A DNA stretch of 51,961 nt, taken from NCBI GenBank assembly GCA_944319925.1, contig CALUFQ010000019.1:1-51961 (forward strand), read 5' to 3'. The stretch is from an uncultured Paraprevotella sp. (GTDB lineage: Bacteria; Bacteroidota; Bacteroidia; Bacteroidales; Bacteroidaceae). How positions within the stretch are numbered: position 1 is the first letter of the stretch; each line of letters starts with the position of its first letter. A model generated the notes under the pieces. The model was not told the origin of the DNA, did not search any database, and saw only the letters and a list, made by a program, of their open reading frames with translations. Shown in pieces: positions 1-7,146 of this stretch. Both the position numbers and the translations under genes were made by a program.

Positions 1-147
1 TTTTGTTTCCCTTGCGGCGGCCATAATGGCCGTTTTGTTCGCCATGCGGAGGGTCGTAACGACCCTTTTGTTTCCCTCGCGGCGGCCATAATGGCCGTTT
101 TGTTCGCCATGCGGAGGGTCGTAACGACCCTTTTGTTTCCCTCGCGG
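1..147. repeat. 65-bp tandem repeat, two full copies and a partial third
   Basis: Copies begin at 1, 66 and 131; the third stops matching after about 17 bases. The full copies differ at one position (t13 versus c78). Each unit holds two short inverted repeats with 7-base arms around one central base: cggccat/atggccg and gggtcgt/acgaccc. Each is followed by a T-rich stretch (ttttgtt). The array starts at the window edge, so more copies may lie outside. A diverged copy in opposite orientation lies near 36086-36116. No coding frame is convincing. It is probably a REP-like or MITE-like intergenic repeat; the hairpins plus T-runs could also act as weak terminators. Confidence 0.85.
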
Positions 148-149
148 AA

Positions 150-450
150 TGATACGTGGGCGGGAACCCCCTCCGGCTCTTCGAGCCACCTCCCCTGCAA
201 GGCGGAGGAGTTTTTCTCCGCACGGGCAAGTGACGGGAAGCAGGGCACTTGATTACAAATGAATATTCGTCAGTTGTTAAATCCCCAAGATTAGGAACAG
301 TTCCCAAATCCCCCGCAGCAGCGAGGTGCCGCATTCCTGCGGCACACTCGCAAGATATGCCACAGACATATGGAATCGTGCGAGCACGTGCAGCAGGAAT
401 GCTGCACCCCCTACTTCTACGCTGCGCCGAATTTAAAATCCGGCGCAATC
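150..450. repeat. cluster of strong hairpins, non-coding
   Basis: This stretch holds consecutive inverted repeats. 202-221 has arms GCGGAG/CTCCGC. 321-351 has a 13-bp stem with a one-base bulge and a TTCC loop. 377-388 has CGTGC/GCACG. 388-407 has an 8-bp perfect stem with a GGAA loop. 423-447 is a near-palindrome with arms TGCGCCG/CGGCGCA. The segment near 165-210 (ctccggctcttcgagcc, then cccctgcaag) resembles sequence at 36135-36175. The only open frame here (249-542) has no protein-like features. The function is unknown; a repeat-derived region or a structured RNA are both possible. Confidence 0.6.
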
Positions 451-761
451 GAGATGCGGCAAAAGCATATACGAGAGTCATATATTTAATAGGTATAATA
501 ATGCTTGACTGGGTGTACCGGCAAATATTTTGGCATTTCTAAGTTTGTGACGTTCCAAGTTGTTGTTGCCATCTATGATATGTGAAGCTTGGGTCGTTTT
601 AGTTGCCTGTCAAGGCGGTTGGCAACATGCTGTGCAAAATCACAAGTAAGCTTACATTGAATCTTTTGATTGGCAATGTATGTGGACTGAAAAACGTGAA
701 AATCCAATTTGCGCACAAATCAAGAAACAGGCTTCTTTCGTTCGGATGTCATGTTTTTCCG
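451..761. other. non-coding stretch with nothing recognised
   Basis: This region lies between the hairpin cluster and the left inverted repeat of the invertible segment. I see no credible gene, tRNA or clear TAnnTTTG promoter. An invertase gene, which sometimes sits beside such switches, is absent here. Confidence 0.5.
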
Positions 762-1084
762 GTGTAACTCTCCGGAAGAGAGCGACTGAAATCAATAATC
801 TATAGTTTTTCAATGAGATAAGCACATAAGACAGCCCTTATCGTACTTTTTTTGTTTGCTTTTTGCGACAAAAACATTCAATTTCACTTTGTCCAACGGC
901 TCAAAATTTCATAATCATGTTTAGACGAGTAGTCCTTTCCAAAGGAAATTTCTATCGCCTTTGTTTGATAAAACCGTCATTTTGAACTATTGACAATAAA
1001 AAACAGACAAAACATTTGTTTGTTTTTTATTTAATGTTTAAATTTACCACGATTTTTCAGTTGCTCTCTTCCGGAGAGTTACAC
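762..1084. promoter_or_regulatory. putative invertible promoter segment upstream of the polysaccharide operon
   Basis: Inverted repeats at 762-791 and 1055-1084 match perfectly over 22 bp (core CTCTCCGGAAGAGAG), then have one mismatch, then 7 more matching bases (ACTGAAA/TTTCAGT). They enclose 263 bp of AT-rich sequence, and the UpxY gene starts about 160 bp downstream. This is the arrangement of phase-variable capsule promoters in Bacteroides. Inside, a plus-strand promoter candidate is TTTG at 862-865, 18 bases, then TCACTTTG at 884-891 (one mismatch to TAnnTTTG). If it is real, the shown orientation is ON. The repeats and the position are seen directly; inversion and promoter activity are inferred. 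The recombinase must be encoded elsewhere. Confidence 0.75.
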
Positions 1085-1241
1085 TGTAAGAGACGGAAAA
1101 GCTGCCCTGCATGGGGCTTTCATGGGGTAGGGGTAAACTTTGTGTATTTTCACAAGTTTATCAATTTGGGATGCTAAGCACTTGAAATCCAGATTCGTTC
1201 TTAGATTTCAAGGATTAGATGGTATGTGCTTTTACAAAATC

Positions 1242-2330
1242 ATGCAGCGGGAAAAGACAAGCAAATGTTGGTATGTGCTGACGGCATACAGGAAAGACAA
1301 TTTGGCATTGGCCGACTTGGAAAAAGAGGCCGACCGATGCCGGCAGGAAGGGAATGAAGGTTTGGCCTATTTCATGCCGATGTGCTACCGTATGGTAGGG
1401 CCGGAAGGGAAGAAAGTGCGTAAGAAACTCCCTTTGTTGCCCGGCTACGTGTTTGTGCATGGCAGCATCAAGGAGTTGGAGGCATATATGCGGGTGCACC
1501 CTTACTTGGCTTTTTATCATCCGGTCATCAAGGAATATGGCGGAGTTATCGCCGTGCCCGACGGGCAGATGGAGAGCTTCATGCGGGTGGCGAAGGAATA
1601 TGAGGAAGACATCCGCTATTTTCGTCCGGACGAGATAGACTGGGAGGCGGGCGACTCGGTGCGCATCGTTGGCGGCAAGCTGGACGGCGTGGAAGGCATG
1701 TTGCAGTGCGTCAAGGGAAAAAGCGGCGGGCGGGTCGTGGTTTCCATCCCCGGGTTGGTGGCCGTATCCACCTGGGAAATCAGTCCGGACTATCTTGAAA
1801 TCCTTTCGTTCGCCCCGGTCGGGCGGCGGCTTTACCACAACCTGGACGTGTTTTTTTCCAATGCCCGGACGGCCTTGTGCGAAATGCTGCGGGGCGGGGT
1901 GGTCGGCGAGAAGGAACGTGCCGGATTGTCGGCAAGCGTCAGGAGGCTGCAACATTTGTCAACTGGCACGGCAGGCACGGCCTGCATGTTGTCCATGTCG
2001 TTGCTGATGGCCCGCACGGTGTTGGGCAACGGGGTTGCGGCAAGACAAGACGAGGAGGTTTTGGCGGAGTTGGTGCGCGGCCTGCGCAACGATTGCCAAA
2101 AAGTCCAGCCGTTGGTATATTTGTACGGTTGCACGGGAAATCCAGCTTACCGTGCGGAAGCCCGCAGGCTCATGGCGGGGCTGGACGAGAAAGCCATGCA
2201 CGACAGGAAATGGCGCGACACGTTCGCGGATTTCCAGATATTCGAAAAAATATATGGAGAGGTAACAAATGTGGATGGGAATGCTTGTGGGCATGGAGAC
2301 ACTGCTGCTTGCGGGGTTGGTGTGCTATAG
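1242..2330 (+). CDS. UpxY-type transcription antiterminator (NusG family) with long C-terminal extension
   Basis: UpxY proteins are NusG paralogues that bind RNA polymerase on the 5' leader of a polysaccharide operon and prevent early termination. The NGN domain starts with WYVLTAYRK (residues about 9-17) and runs through FMPMCYRM and LPGYVFVHG. A KOW-like domain follows (DSVRIVGGKLDGVEG near residue 137, then GRVVVSIPGLVAVSTWEI). Typical UpxY proteins end near 170-190 residues; this one is 362, with about 170 further residues that I do not recognise (helical, with Cys near 260 and 290). The start at 1242 (MQREKTSKCWYVL) is chosen because family members have about ten residues before WYVL; 1140 and 1224 are in-frame alternatives. 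It is the first gene after the invertible segment, as expected for a cis-acting antiterminator. Confidence 0.88.
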   Translation: MQREKTSKCWYVLTAYRKDNLALADLEKEADRCRQEGNEGLAYFMPMCYRMVGPEGKKVRKKLPLLPGYVFVHGSIKELEAYMRVHPYLAFYHPVIKEYGGVIAVPDGQMESFMRVAKEYEEDIRYFRPDEIDWEAGDSVRIVGGKLDGVEGMLQCVKGKSGGRVVVSIPGLVAVSTWEISPDYLEILSFAPVGRRLYHNLDVFFSNARTALCEMLRGGVVGEKERAGLSASVRRLQHLSTGTAGTACMLSMSLLMARTVLGNGVAARQDEEVLAELVRGLRNDCQKVQPLVYLYGCTGNPAYRAEARRLMAGLDEKAMHDRKWRDTFADFQIFEKIYGEVTNVDGNACGHGDTAACGVGVL

Positions 2331-2883
2331 TCTCGTGTCGTCGCGGAAACTCAGGGATTTGCGGCAACAAGTCAAGGACATGTCCGAGCCGGACAACGGA
2401 GTGCAGGCGGACTGGCATGACGGCGAAAAAGAAACCGGCGGCTTGGTCGTTGCGGAAACCGGCATCCCGAATCATGCCCCACAGGGAAGCGAGGATAAAG
2501 ACGAGGCCATGTTCAGGGAAATGCACCAGAAAATCGTGGACGGGAAGCTGTTCCTCGACCCGGACTTTTCCAGGGACAAGCTTGTCCGCCTGACCCTGTC
2601 CAATAAGAACAAGGTGGGGCAGTTGCTCCGCGTATATGCCCATAACAATTTCAACGGGTATGTCAATGAGTTGCGGGTGGAATATGCCTTGAAGCTCCTG
2701 CGGCGGAATCCGGGCATCACGATGAAGGCGTTGTGCATGGATTCCGGTTTTAACAGCCAACGGACGTTTTACCGGTTTTTCCAACAGAAGTATGGCATGA
2801 CACCCTTGGCTTACAAGGACAACTATCTGGCCGGCTTGTTGCGCGACCGCCTTCCGGGCGGGGCGGCAAAGGAGACAAAATGA
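2269..2883 (+). CDS. membrane-anchored AraC-type HTH protein
   Basis: The 204-residue product has an N-terminal hydrophobic segment (METLLLAGLVCYSLVSS, residues about 9-25), a hydrophilic linker, and a C-terminal AraC-like DNA-binding region (residues about 105-190). Visible landmarks are NFNGYVNELRVEYALKLL, ITMKALCMDSGFNSQRTF and FYRFFQQKYGMTPLAYK, matching the two HTH motifs of the family. It overlaps the 3' end of the antiterminator by 62 bases in another frame, so the two genes are probably coupled. UpxZ is usual at this position in Bacteroides capsule loci, and this protein is not UpxZ-like. A membrane-tethered regulator that reports on envelope state to the operon is an inference. The start could be 2269, 2278 or 2293. 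Confidence 0.75.
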   Translation: MWMGMLVGMETLLLAGLVCYSLVSSRKLRDLRQQVKDMSEPDNGVQADWHDGEKETGGLVVAETGIPNHAPQGSEDKDEAMFREMHQKIVDGKLFLDPDFSRDKLVRLTLSNKNKVGQLLRVYAHNNFNGYVNELRVEYALKLLRRNPGITMKALCMDSGFNSQRTFYRFFQQKYGMTPLAYKDNYLAGLLRDRLPGGAAKETK

Positions 2884-2971
2884 ATGCCGCAAGCACCGCT
2901 GCCATGGAAGGTGGATTCCGTGTGTGGTGTGTGGATAGGGCATGGCAAATCGAGTTTGTCAATTCAAAGGC

Positions 2972-3844
2972 ATGTGGTTTAAAGTTGCCAACTTGCATTT
3001 CGAAATGGAAGGCAACGAGGCAGAAGTCCTTCGTTTCCTCCCCAACCTGCGTCCTTTCCTTTCAGGCGGCGCACCAGACCGTTTGTTCCACATGTCGCAC
3101 GGCCACACGTTGGCCGGTCATGAAGGCATCCCGGACGTGGAAGAACACATCAATGGGAAGCATATCCGGATTTGGTTGTCTGCCGAAGGATACGACATCG
3201 GTTTTTCGTCCGGGAGAACCTCTTCCGCCTCAAAGCTCCATGCCGACCGCGACTGGAAACAAATTGAAACCGACCTGTCCTTTGCCCGTAGCGAGGACTA
3301 TGAGACGCTGAACGACTTCCTCATGCTGGCCTTCACCTACAGCGCGGCATTTGCCCGCACCGTGCTTGTCCATGCCTCATGCGTGGCGGTGGACGACGAC
3401 GGGGCCGCCTTCATCGGCCAGTCCGGCGCAGGCAAGAGCACCCATTCAAGGTTGTGGTTGGGGCACGTGCCCGGTTGCCGCTTGCTGAATGACGACCAAC
3501 CAGCCGTGCAAATCAGTCCTGTCGGTGAAATCCGCATTTTCGGCACTCCCTGGAGCGGGAAGACTCCTTGTTACCGCCAGGACTCGGCGCGGCTCATGGC
3601 TTTCTTCCGCATGCGGCAAGCTGTGGCAAACCGCCTCGTCCGTCCCGCTCCGATAGAAGCCTTCCGACTCCTGTTGGAGTCGGCCTCGATGATCGGCCGC
3701 GACAGCCACACGTTCGAAGCCATCACCCGCACGTTGGCCGAGATTGCCAGCCGTGTGCCGGTTTATGTGTTGGAAAACCGCCCGGAAGAAGCTGCCGTGC
3801 GGCTTAGTTCGGGGCAAGTCTTTGCATCGAAACCATTGCGATGA
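2972..3844 (+). CDS. HprK-like serine kinase / PEPCK-fold ATPase
   Basis: The 290-residue product carries a P-loop GQSGAGKSTHSRLWL at about residues 149-163 and LLNDDQPAV near 172, with FGTPWSGKTP downstream. This is the pattern of HPr-kinase-related proteins found in exopolysaccharide and RiPP clusters. These family members usually lack the HPr kinase N-terminal domain, and their true substrate is generally unknown. The start at 2972 (MWFKVANLHFEME) gives a compact N-terminus; 2942 is an in-frame alternative. It precedes the export genes, and the predicted nucleotidyltransferase that often accompanies such kinases is the last gene of this locus (26156-27196). Participation in polysaccharide assembly or regulation is inferred from context only. 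Confidence 0.75.
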   Translation: MWFKVANLHFEMEGNEAEVLRFLPNLRPFLSGGAPDRLFHMSHGHTLAGHEGIPDVEEHINGKHIRIWLSAEGYDIGFSSGRTSSASKLHADRDWKQIETDLSFARSEDYETLNDFLMLAFTYSAAFARTVLVHASCVAVDDDGAAFIGQSGAGKSTHSRLWLGHVPGCRLLNDDQPAVQISPVGEIRIFGTPWSGKTPCYRQDSARLMAFFRMRQAVANRLVRPAPIEAFRLLLESASMIGRDSHTFEAITRTLAEIASRVPVYVLENRPEEAAVRLSSGQVFASKPLR

Positions 3845-3876
3845 AGAAATTACAATAAGAAAAGATACATCAAACT

Positions 3877-4680
3877 ATGTTTATGCGGAAAACATTACTC
3901 TTTTTAGCCGTTTGCGGCCTGTTGTCGGGATGCACATCGTATAAAAAAACTCAATACCTGCGCCACGATGAAGTGTTGGAATCAGTAAAACAGTACGGCA
4001 TGCAATATGACTACCGCGTCATGCCGAAAGACGAACTGACCATCACGGTGAGCACGTCTGATCCCGAAGCTTCGGCCTCTTTCTATCGGCGGCTGGGGCA
4101 AAGCAAGGCTGGCAACAGCAATAATCAGGGATATTCCAACGCCAAACTGCTGGACTACCTGGTGGACAACAACGGGTGCATCGACTATCCCATCCTGGGC
4201 ATGCTGAAGGTGGAGGGCATGACCACGCGGGAATGCGAGGAAATGCTGCGTGGCAAGCTGCGCCCCTATTTGAACGAAGACCCCACGGTGACGGTGCGGG
4301 CTCTGAATTTCCACTACAGTGTGCTGGGCGAAGTGGGCAAGCCGGGTGTGTTCACGGCGGAGAACGAGCGGGTGACCATCTTCGAAGCCTTGGCACAGGC
4401 GGGCGACATGACGCTGTTTTCCAACCGCAAGGACGTGAAGCTGCTCCGCGAGGACGCGGAAGGCCGTCGCAAGGTGGTGCATTTGGATCTCACGGAGTCC
4501 GATATCACCCTTTCTCCTTATTATTATATCCAGCAAAACGACGTGATATACGTGCGAACGAAACGCGCCAAGGTGCGTTCCAACGCGTTTTCGTCCAATT
4601 CTTCAATGTGGATCAGCCTGCTCAGCCTGGCTTCTTCCATCACGTCTGTGATTTTAGTAGGAACGTTGAATAACAATTAA
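3877..4680 (+). CDS. polysaccharide export outer-membrane lipoprotein (Wza/OPX family)
   Basis: The 267-residue product begins with a lipoprotein signal ending LLSGCTS, so the mature protein would be acylated at Cys about 19. It continues with the Poly_export domain (YDYRVMPKDELTITVST) and SLBB-type segments (VLGEVGKPGVFTAENERVTIFEALAQAGDM). It ends with a hydrophobic stretch (MWISLLSLASSITSVILVGTL) that may be a C-terminal membrane helix. OPX proteins form the outer-membrane channel for surface polysaccharide and work with a Wzc-type co-polymerase, which is the next gene 17 bases downstream. The start ATG at 3883 (MRKTLL) is an equally good choice. Length is normal for Bacteroidetes OPX proteins. 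Confidence 0.92.
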   Translation: MFMRKTLLFLAVCGLLSGCTSYKKTQYLRHDEVLESVKQYGMQYDYRVMPKDELTITVSTSDPEASASFYRRLGQSKAGNSNNQGYSNAKLLDYLVDNNGCIDYPILGMLKVEGMTTRECEEMLRGKLRPYLNEDPTVTVRALNFHYSVLGEVGKPGVFTAENERVTIFEALAQAGDMTLFSNRKDVKLLREDAEGRRKVVHLDLTESDITLSPYYYIQQNDVIYVRTKRAKVRSNAFSSNSSMWISLLSLASSITSVILVGTLNNN

Positions 4681-4697
4681 GCAGTCAAAAAACATCC

Positions 4698-7136
4698 ATG
4701 AAAGAAACCGCTCAAACCAATGCCGCCGGGGAAAACGGCGTGGTAAACATCAAGTCGTTGGTATTCGAATACCTCATCCATTGGCCGTTCATTCTTTTGT
4801 TCATGGTGGCTTGCATGGCGGGGGCGTGGCTCTACCTCCGCTACCAGGCACCGGTTTACAACGTGAGTGCCACCGTGCTTATCAAGCAGGGCGACCGGAA
4901 CCGGGGGGTACAAGCTTTGGGCGACATGCAGGATTTGGGCATGATGTCGCTGGCCAACAATTTCGACAATGAAATTGAAGTGTTGCAGTCCATCGGACTG
5001 GTGGAGAAAGTGGTGCGCCGCGAGGGGTTCTACATCAGCTACAGCGACGACGCGGAGTTTGGTTATGACCATGACCTGTATGGGCTTACGCCGGTGCTCG
5101 TGTGGATGGAGCCGCAGGAAGCCGACCGCCTGTCCGCGCCCCTTTCACTGGCGATGGAATGCCGCCCGGATGGCAGCGTGAAGGCCAAGGCCGTTTTCAT
5201 GGAGGCGGGGGCTGAGGAAGAAAAGCATCTGGAAAAGACGTTTAAGAAGCTGCCCGCCGTGTTCGTGACTCCGGTGGGGACGTTGAGCCTTTCACTGGCA
5301 TCGGACAGCGTGGCCGGGTGGCCGGAAGGCGGGGCAGCCGTGACGGCCACGATAGTTCCGCCGGCCCTTGCGGCAGCTTCTTGTAAAAGCCGCATCAGTG
5401 CCGAGCCGACAAGTGAGTTTACCTCCATTGTGCGGCTCGGCTACAATGACACGAGCGTGAAGCGGGGCAAGGACTTCCTGAACACCTTGGTGGAAATCTA
5501 CAACCAGGATGCCAACGAAGACAAGAACCAGGCCGCCATACGCACGGCGCAGTTCATCGACGAGCGCATTGCCATCATCGACCAGGAACTCGGGGAGACG
5601 GAAAACCAACTGGCCACCTACAAGCAGCAGGCGGGACTGACAGACCTCAGTTCGGACGCGCAACTGGCCCTGCAGGGACGTTCGGAATATGACAAACGCA
5701 AGGCGGACAACGAGAACCAGCTCCGCCTGATCGGCTTCTTGAAAGAATACATCAACAACCCGGCCAACCGCTACGAAGTGATTCCGGCCAACGTGGGCTT
5801 GGAAGACAGTCATTTGAGTACGGTCATTTCCCGTTACAACGAATTGCTGGGCGAACGCCAGCGTTTGCTCCGCGTGTCGGATGCCAGCAACCCGGCGGTG
5901 GTCAACCTGGACATCACCATCAACACCGCCCGCAGCACGATGATCACGACGGTGGAGAGCGTGGAACAGGGCTTGCTGATTACCCGGCAGGATTTGGACG
6001 CAGAAGCGCGCAAGTATCGTTCGCGGGTCAGCAGCGCGCCGCAGCAGGAACGCCATTTGGCCGACATCACCCGGCAGCGGAGCATCAAGGCGGATTTGTA
6101 TCTGATGTTGCTGCAAAAGCGCGAGGAGAATGCCATCACGCTGGCCGCCACGGCCAACAACGGGCGCATCGTGGAACCTCCCGCCGCAGTCGGGATGGTT
6201 TCCCCGAACAGCAAGAATATTTATATGATTGCCTTCATCTTCGGCATCGTGATTCCCGTGGGGGGGATTTGGACAATCCGCCAGTTGCGCTTCAAGATTG
6301 AAGGGCGGGCCGACGTGGAGCATCTCACGGACGTGGCGGTCGTGGGCGACGTGCCGCAGCTGAAGCAGGAGGAAGGCATCGTGGTGAAGGAGAACCGGAA
6401 CGAGCTGAATGAAGAGATTTTCCGCAACGTGCGCACCAACATCCAATACATGCTGGAGGAGGGACAGAACGTCATCATGTTCACTTCGACGATTTCCGGA
6501 GAAGGAAAAAGTTTCATCGCTTCCAACCTGGCGGCCAGCTTGGCTTTCATGGAGAAGAAGACGGTGATTGTCGGCTTGGACATCCGCCGCCCCGGGCTGC
6601 ACCGGATATTCGGGCTTGACCGCAAGAAGGACGGCATCACGCAGTATCTCGCCGCTTCGGGCCACACGGATTTGTTGTCACTGTGCCAGCCCACGGCGGT
6701 GTCGCCCAACCTCTTCGTCCTGCCTGGTGGTCCCGTGCCGCCCAATCCCACGGAGCTGGTGGCCCGCCCGGCATTGGCCGATGCCATCAAGATCTTGAAG
6801 TCGCATTTTGATTACGTCATCTTGGACACGGCTCCCATCGGCGTGGTGACGGACACGCAGCTGATTGCCCGTGCGGCCGACCTTTGCGTGTATATCTGCC
6901 GTGCCGACTACACGCGGAAGAGCGAATACGACCTGATTAACGACCTGAAGAAGGAAAAACGGATGCCCCGCATCTGCACCCTCATCAACGGCATCGACAT
7001 GGACAAACGCCGCAACGGCTATTACTACGGCTACGGAAAGTACGGCAAATATGGCAAGTACGGACATGGGAAGAAGTACGGCTACGGGTATGGTTACGGA
7101 TATGGGAAGGAGGGAAGAGTAAGTAAGGGTCGATAA
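4698..7136 (+). CDS. Wzc-like polysaccharide co-polymerase and tyrosine autokinase
   Basis: The 812-residue inner-membrane protein has a Wzz domain between two membrane helices (residues about 27-46 and 509-528), with long periplasmic coiled-coil regions. A cytoplasmic BY-kinase domain follows: Walker A STISGEGKSF near 596, Walker A' IVGLDIRRPGL near 623, and Walker B VILDTAPIG near 707. The C-terminus is a Tyr/Gly/Lys cluster (residues about 773-805, repeated YGK and YGY), the usual autophosphorylation tail and here unusually repetitive. It controls chain length and couples synthesis to the Wza channel encoded just upstream. The order Wza, Wzc, Wzx is typical of Bacteroides surface-polysaccharide loci. 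Confidence 0.94.
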   Translation: MKETAQTNAAGENGVVNIKSLVFEYLIHWPFILLFMVACMAGAWLYLRYQAPVYNVSATVLIKQGDRNRGVQALGDMQDLGMMSLANNFDNEIEVLQSIGLVEKVVRREGFYISYSDDAEFGYDHDLYGLTPVLVWMEPQEADRLSAPLSLAMECRPDGSVKAKAVFMEAGAEEEKHLEKTFKKLPAVFVTPVGTLSLSLASDSVAGWPEGGAAVTATIVPPALAAASCKSRISAEPTSEFTSIVRLGYNDTSVKRGKDFLNTLVEIYNQDANEDKNQAAIRTAQFIDERIAIIDQELGETENQLATYKQQAGLTDLSSDAQLALQGRSEYDKRKADNENQLRLIGFLKEYINNPANRYEVIPANVGLEDSHLSTVISRYNELLGERQRLLRVSDASNPAVVNLDITINTARSTMITTVESVEQGLLITRQDLDAEARKYRSRVSSAPQQERHLADITRQRSIKADLYLMLLQKREENAITLAATANNGRIVEPPAAVGMVSPNSKNIYMIAFIFGIVIPVGGIWTIRQLRFKIEGRADVEHLTDVAVVGDVPQLKQEEGIVVKENRNELNEEIFRNVRTNIQYMLEEGQNVIMFTSTISGEGKSFIASNLAASLAFMEKKTVIVGLDIRRPGLHRIFGLDRKKDGITQYLAASGHTDLLSLCQPTAVSPNLFVLPGGPVPPNPTELVARPALADAIKILKSHFDYVILDTAPIGVVTDTQLIARAADLCVYICRADYTRKSEYDLINDLKKEKRMPRICTLINGIDMDKRRNGYYYGYGKYGKYGKYGHGKKYGYGYGYGYGKEGRVSKGR

Positions 7137-7146
7137 GAGACAGTTT

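Noticed and set aside
1-147. CRISPR array
   Set aside because: The repeat is 65 bp, directly tandem without unique spacers, and no cas gene is near.
249-542. 97-codon open frame near the left end
   Set aside because: It runs through the hairpin cluster, its composition is not protein-like, and no family motif is visible.
1085-1241. rho-independent terminator in the UpxY leader
   Set aside because: GCCC/GGGC near 1100-1115 gives only a 4-5-bp stem and the following T-run is short.
5292-6665. 457-codon minus-strand frame opposite wzc
   Set aside because: It is the His/Arg/Gln-rich mirror expected opposite a GC-rich gene; wzc motifs fix the true frame.
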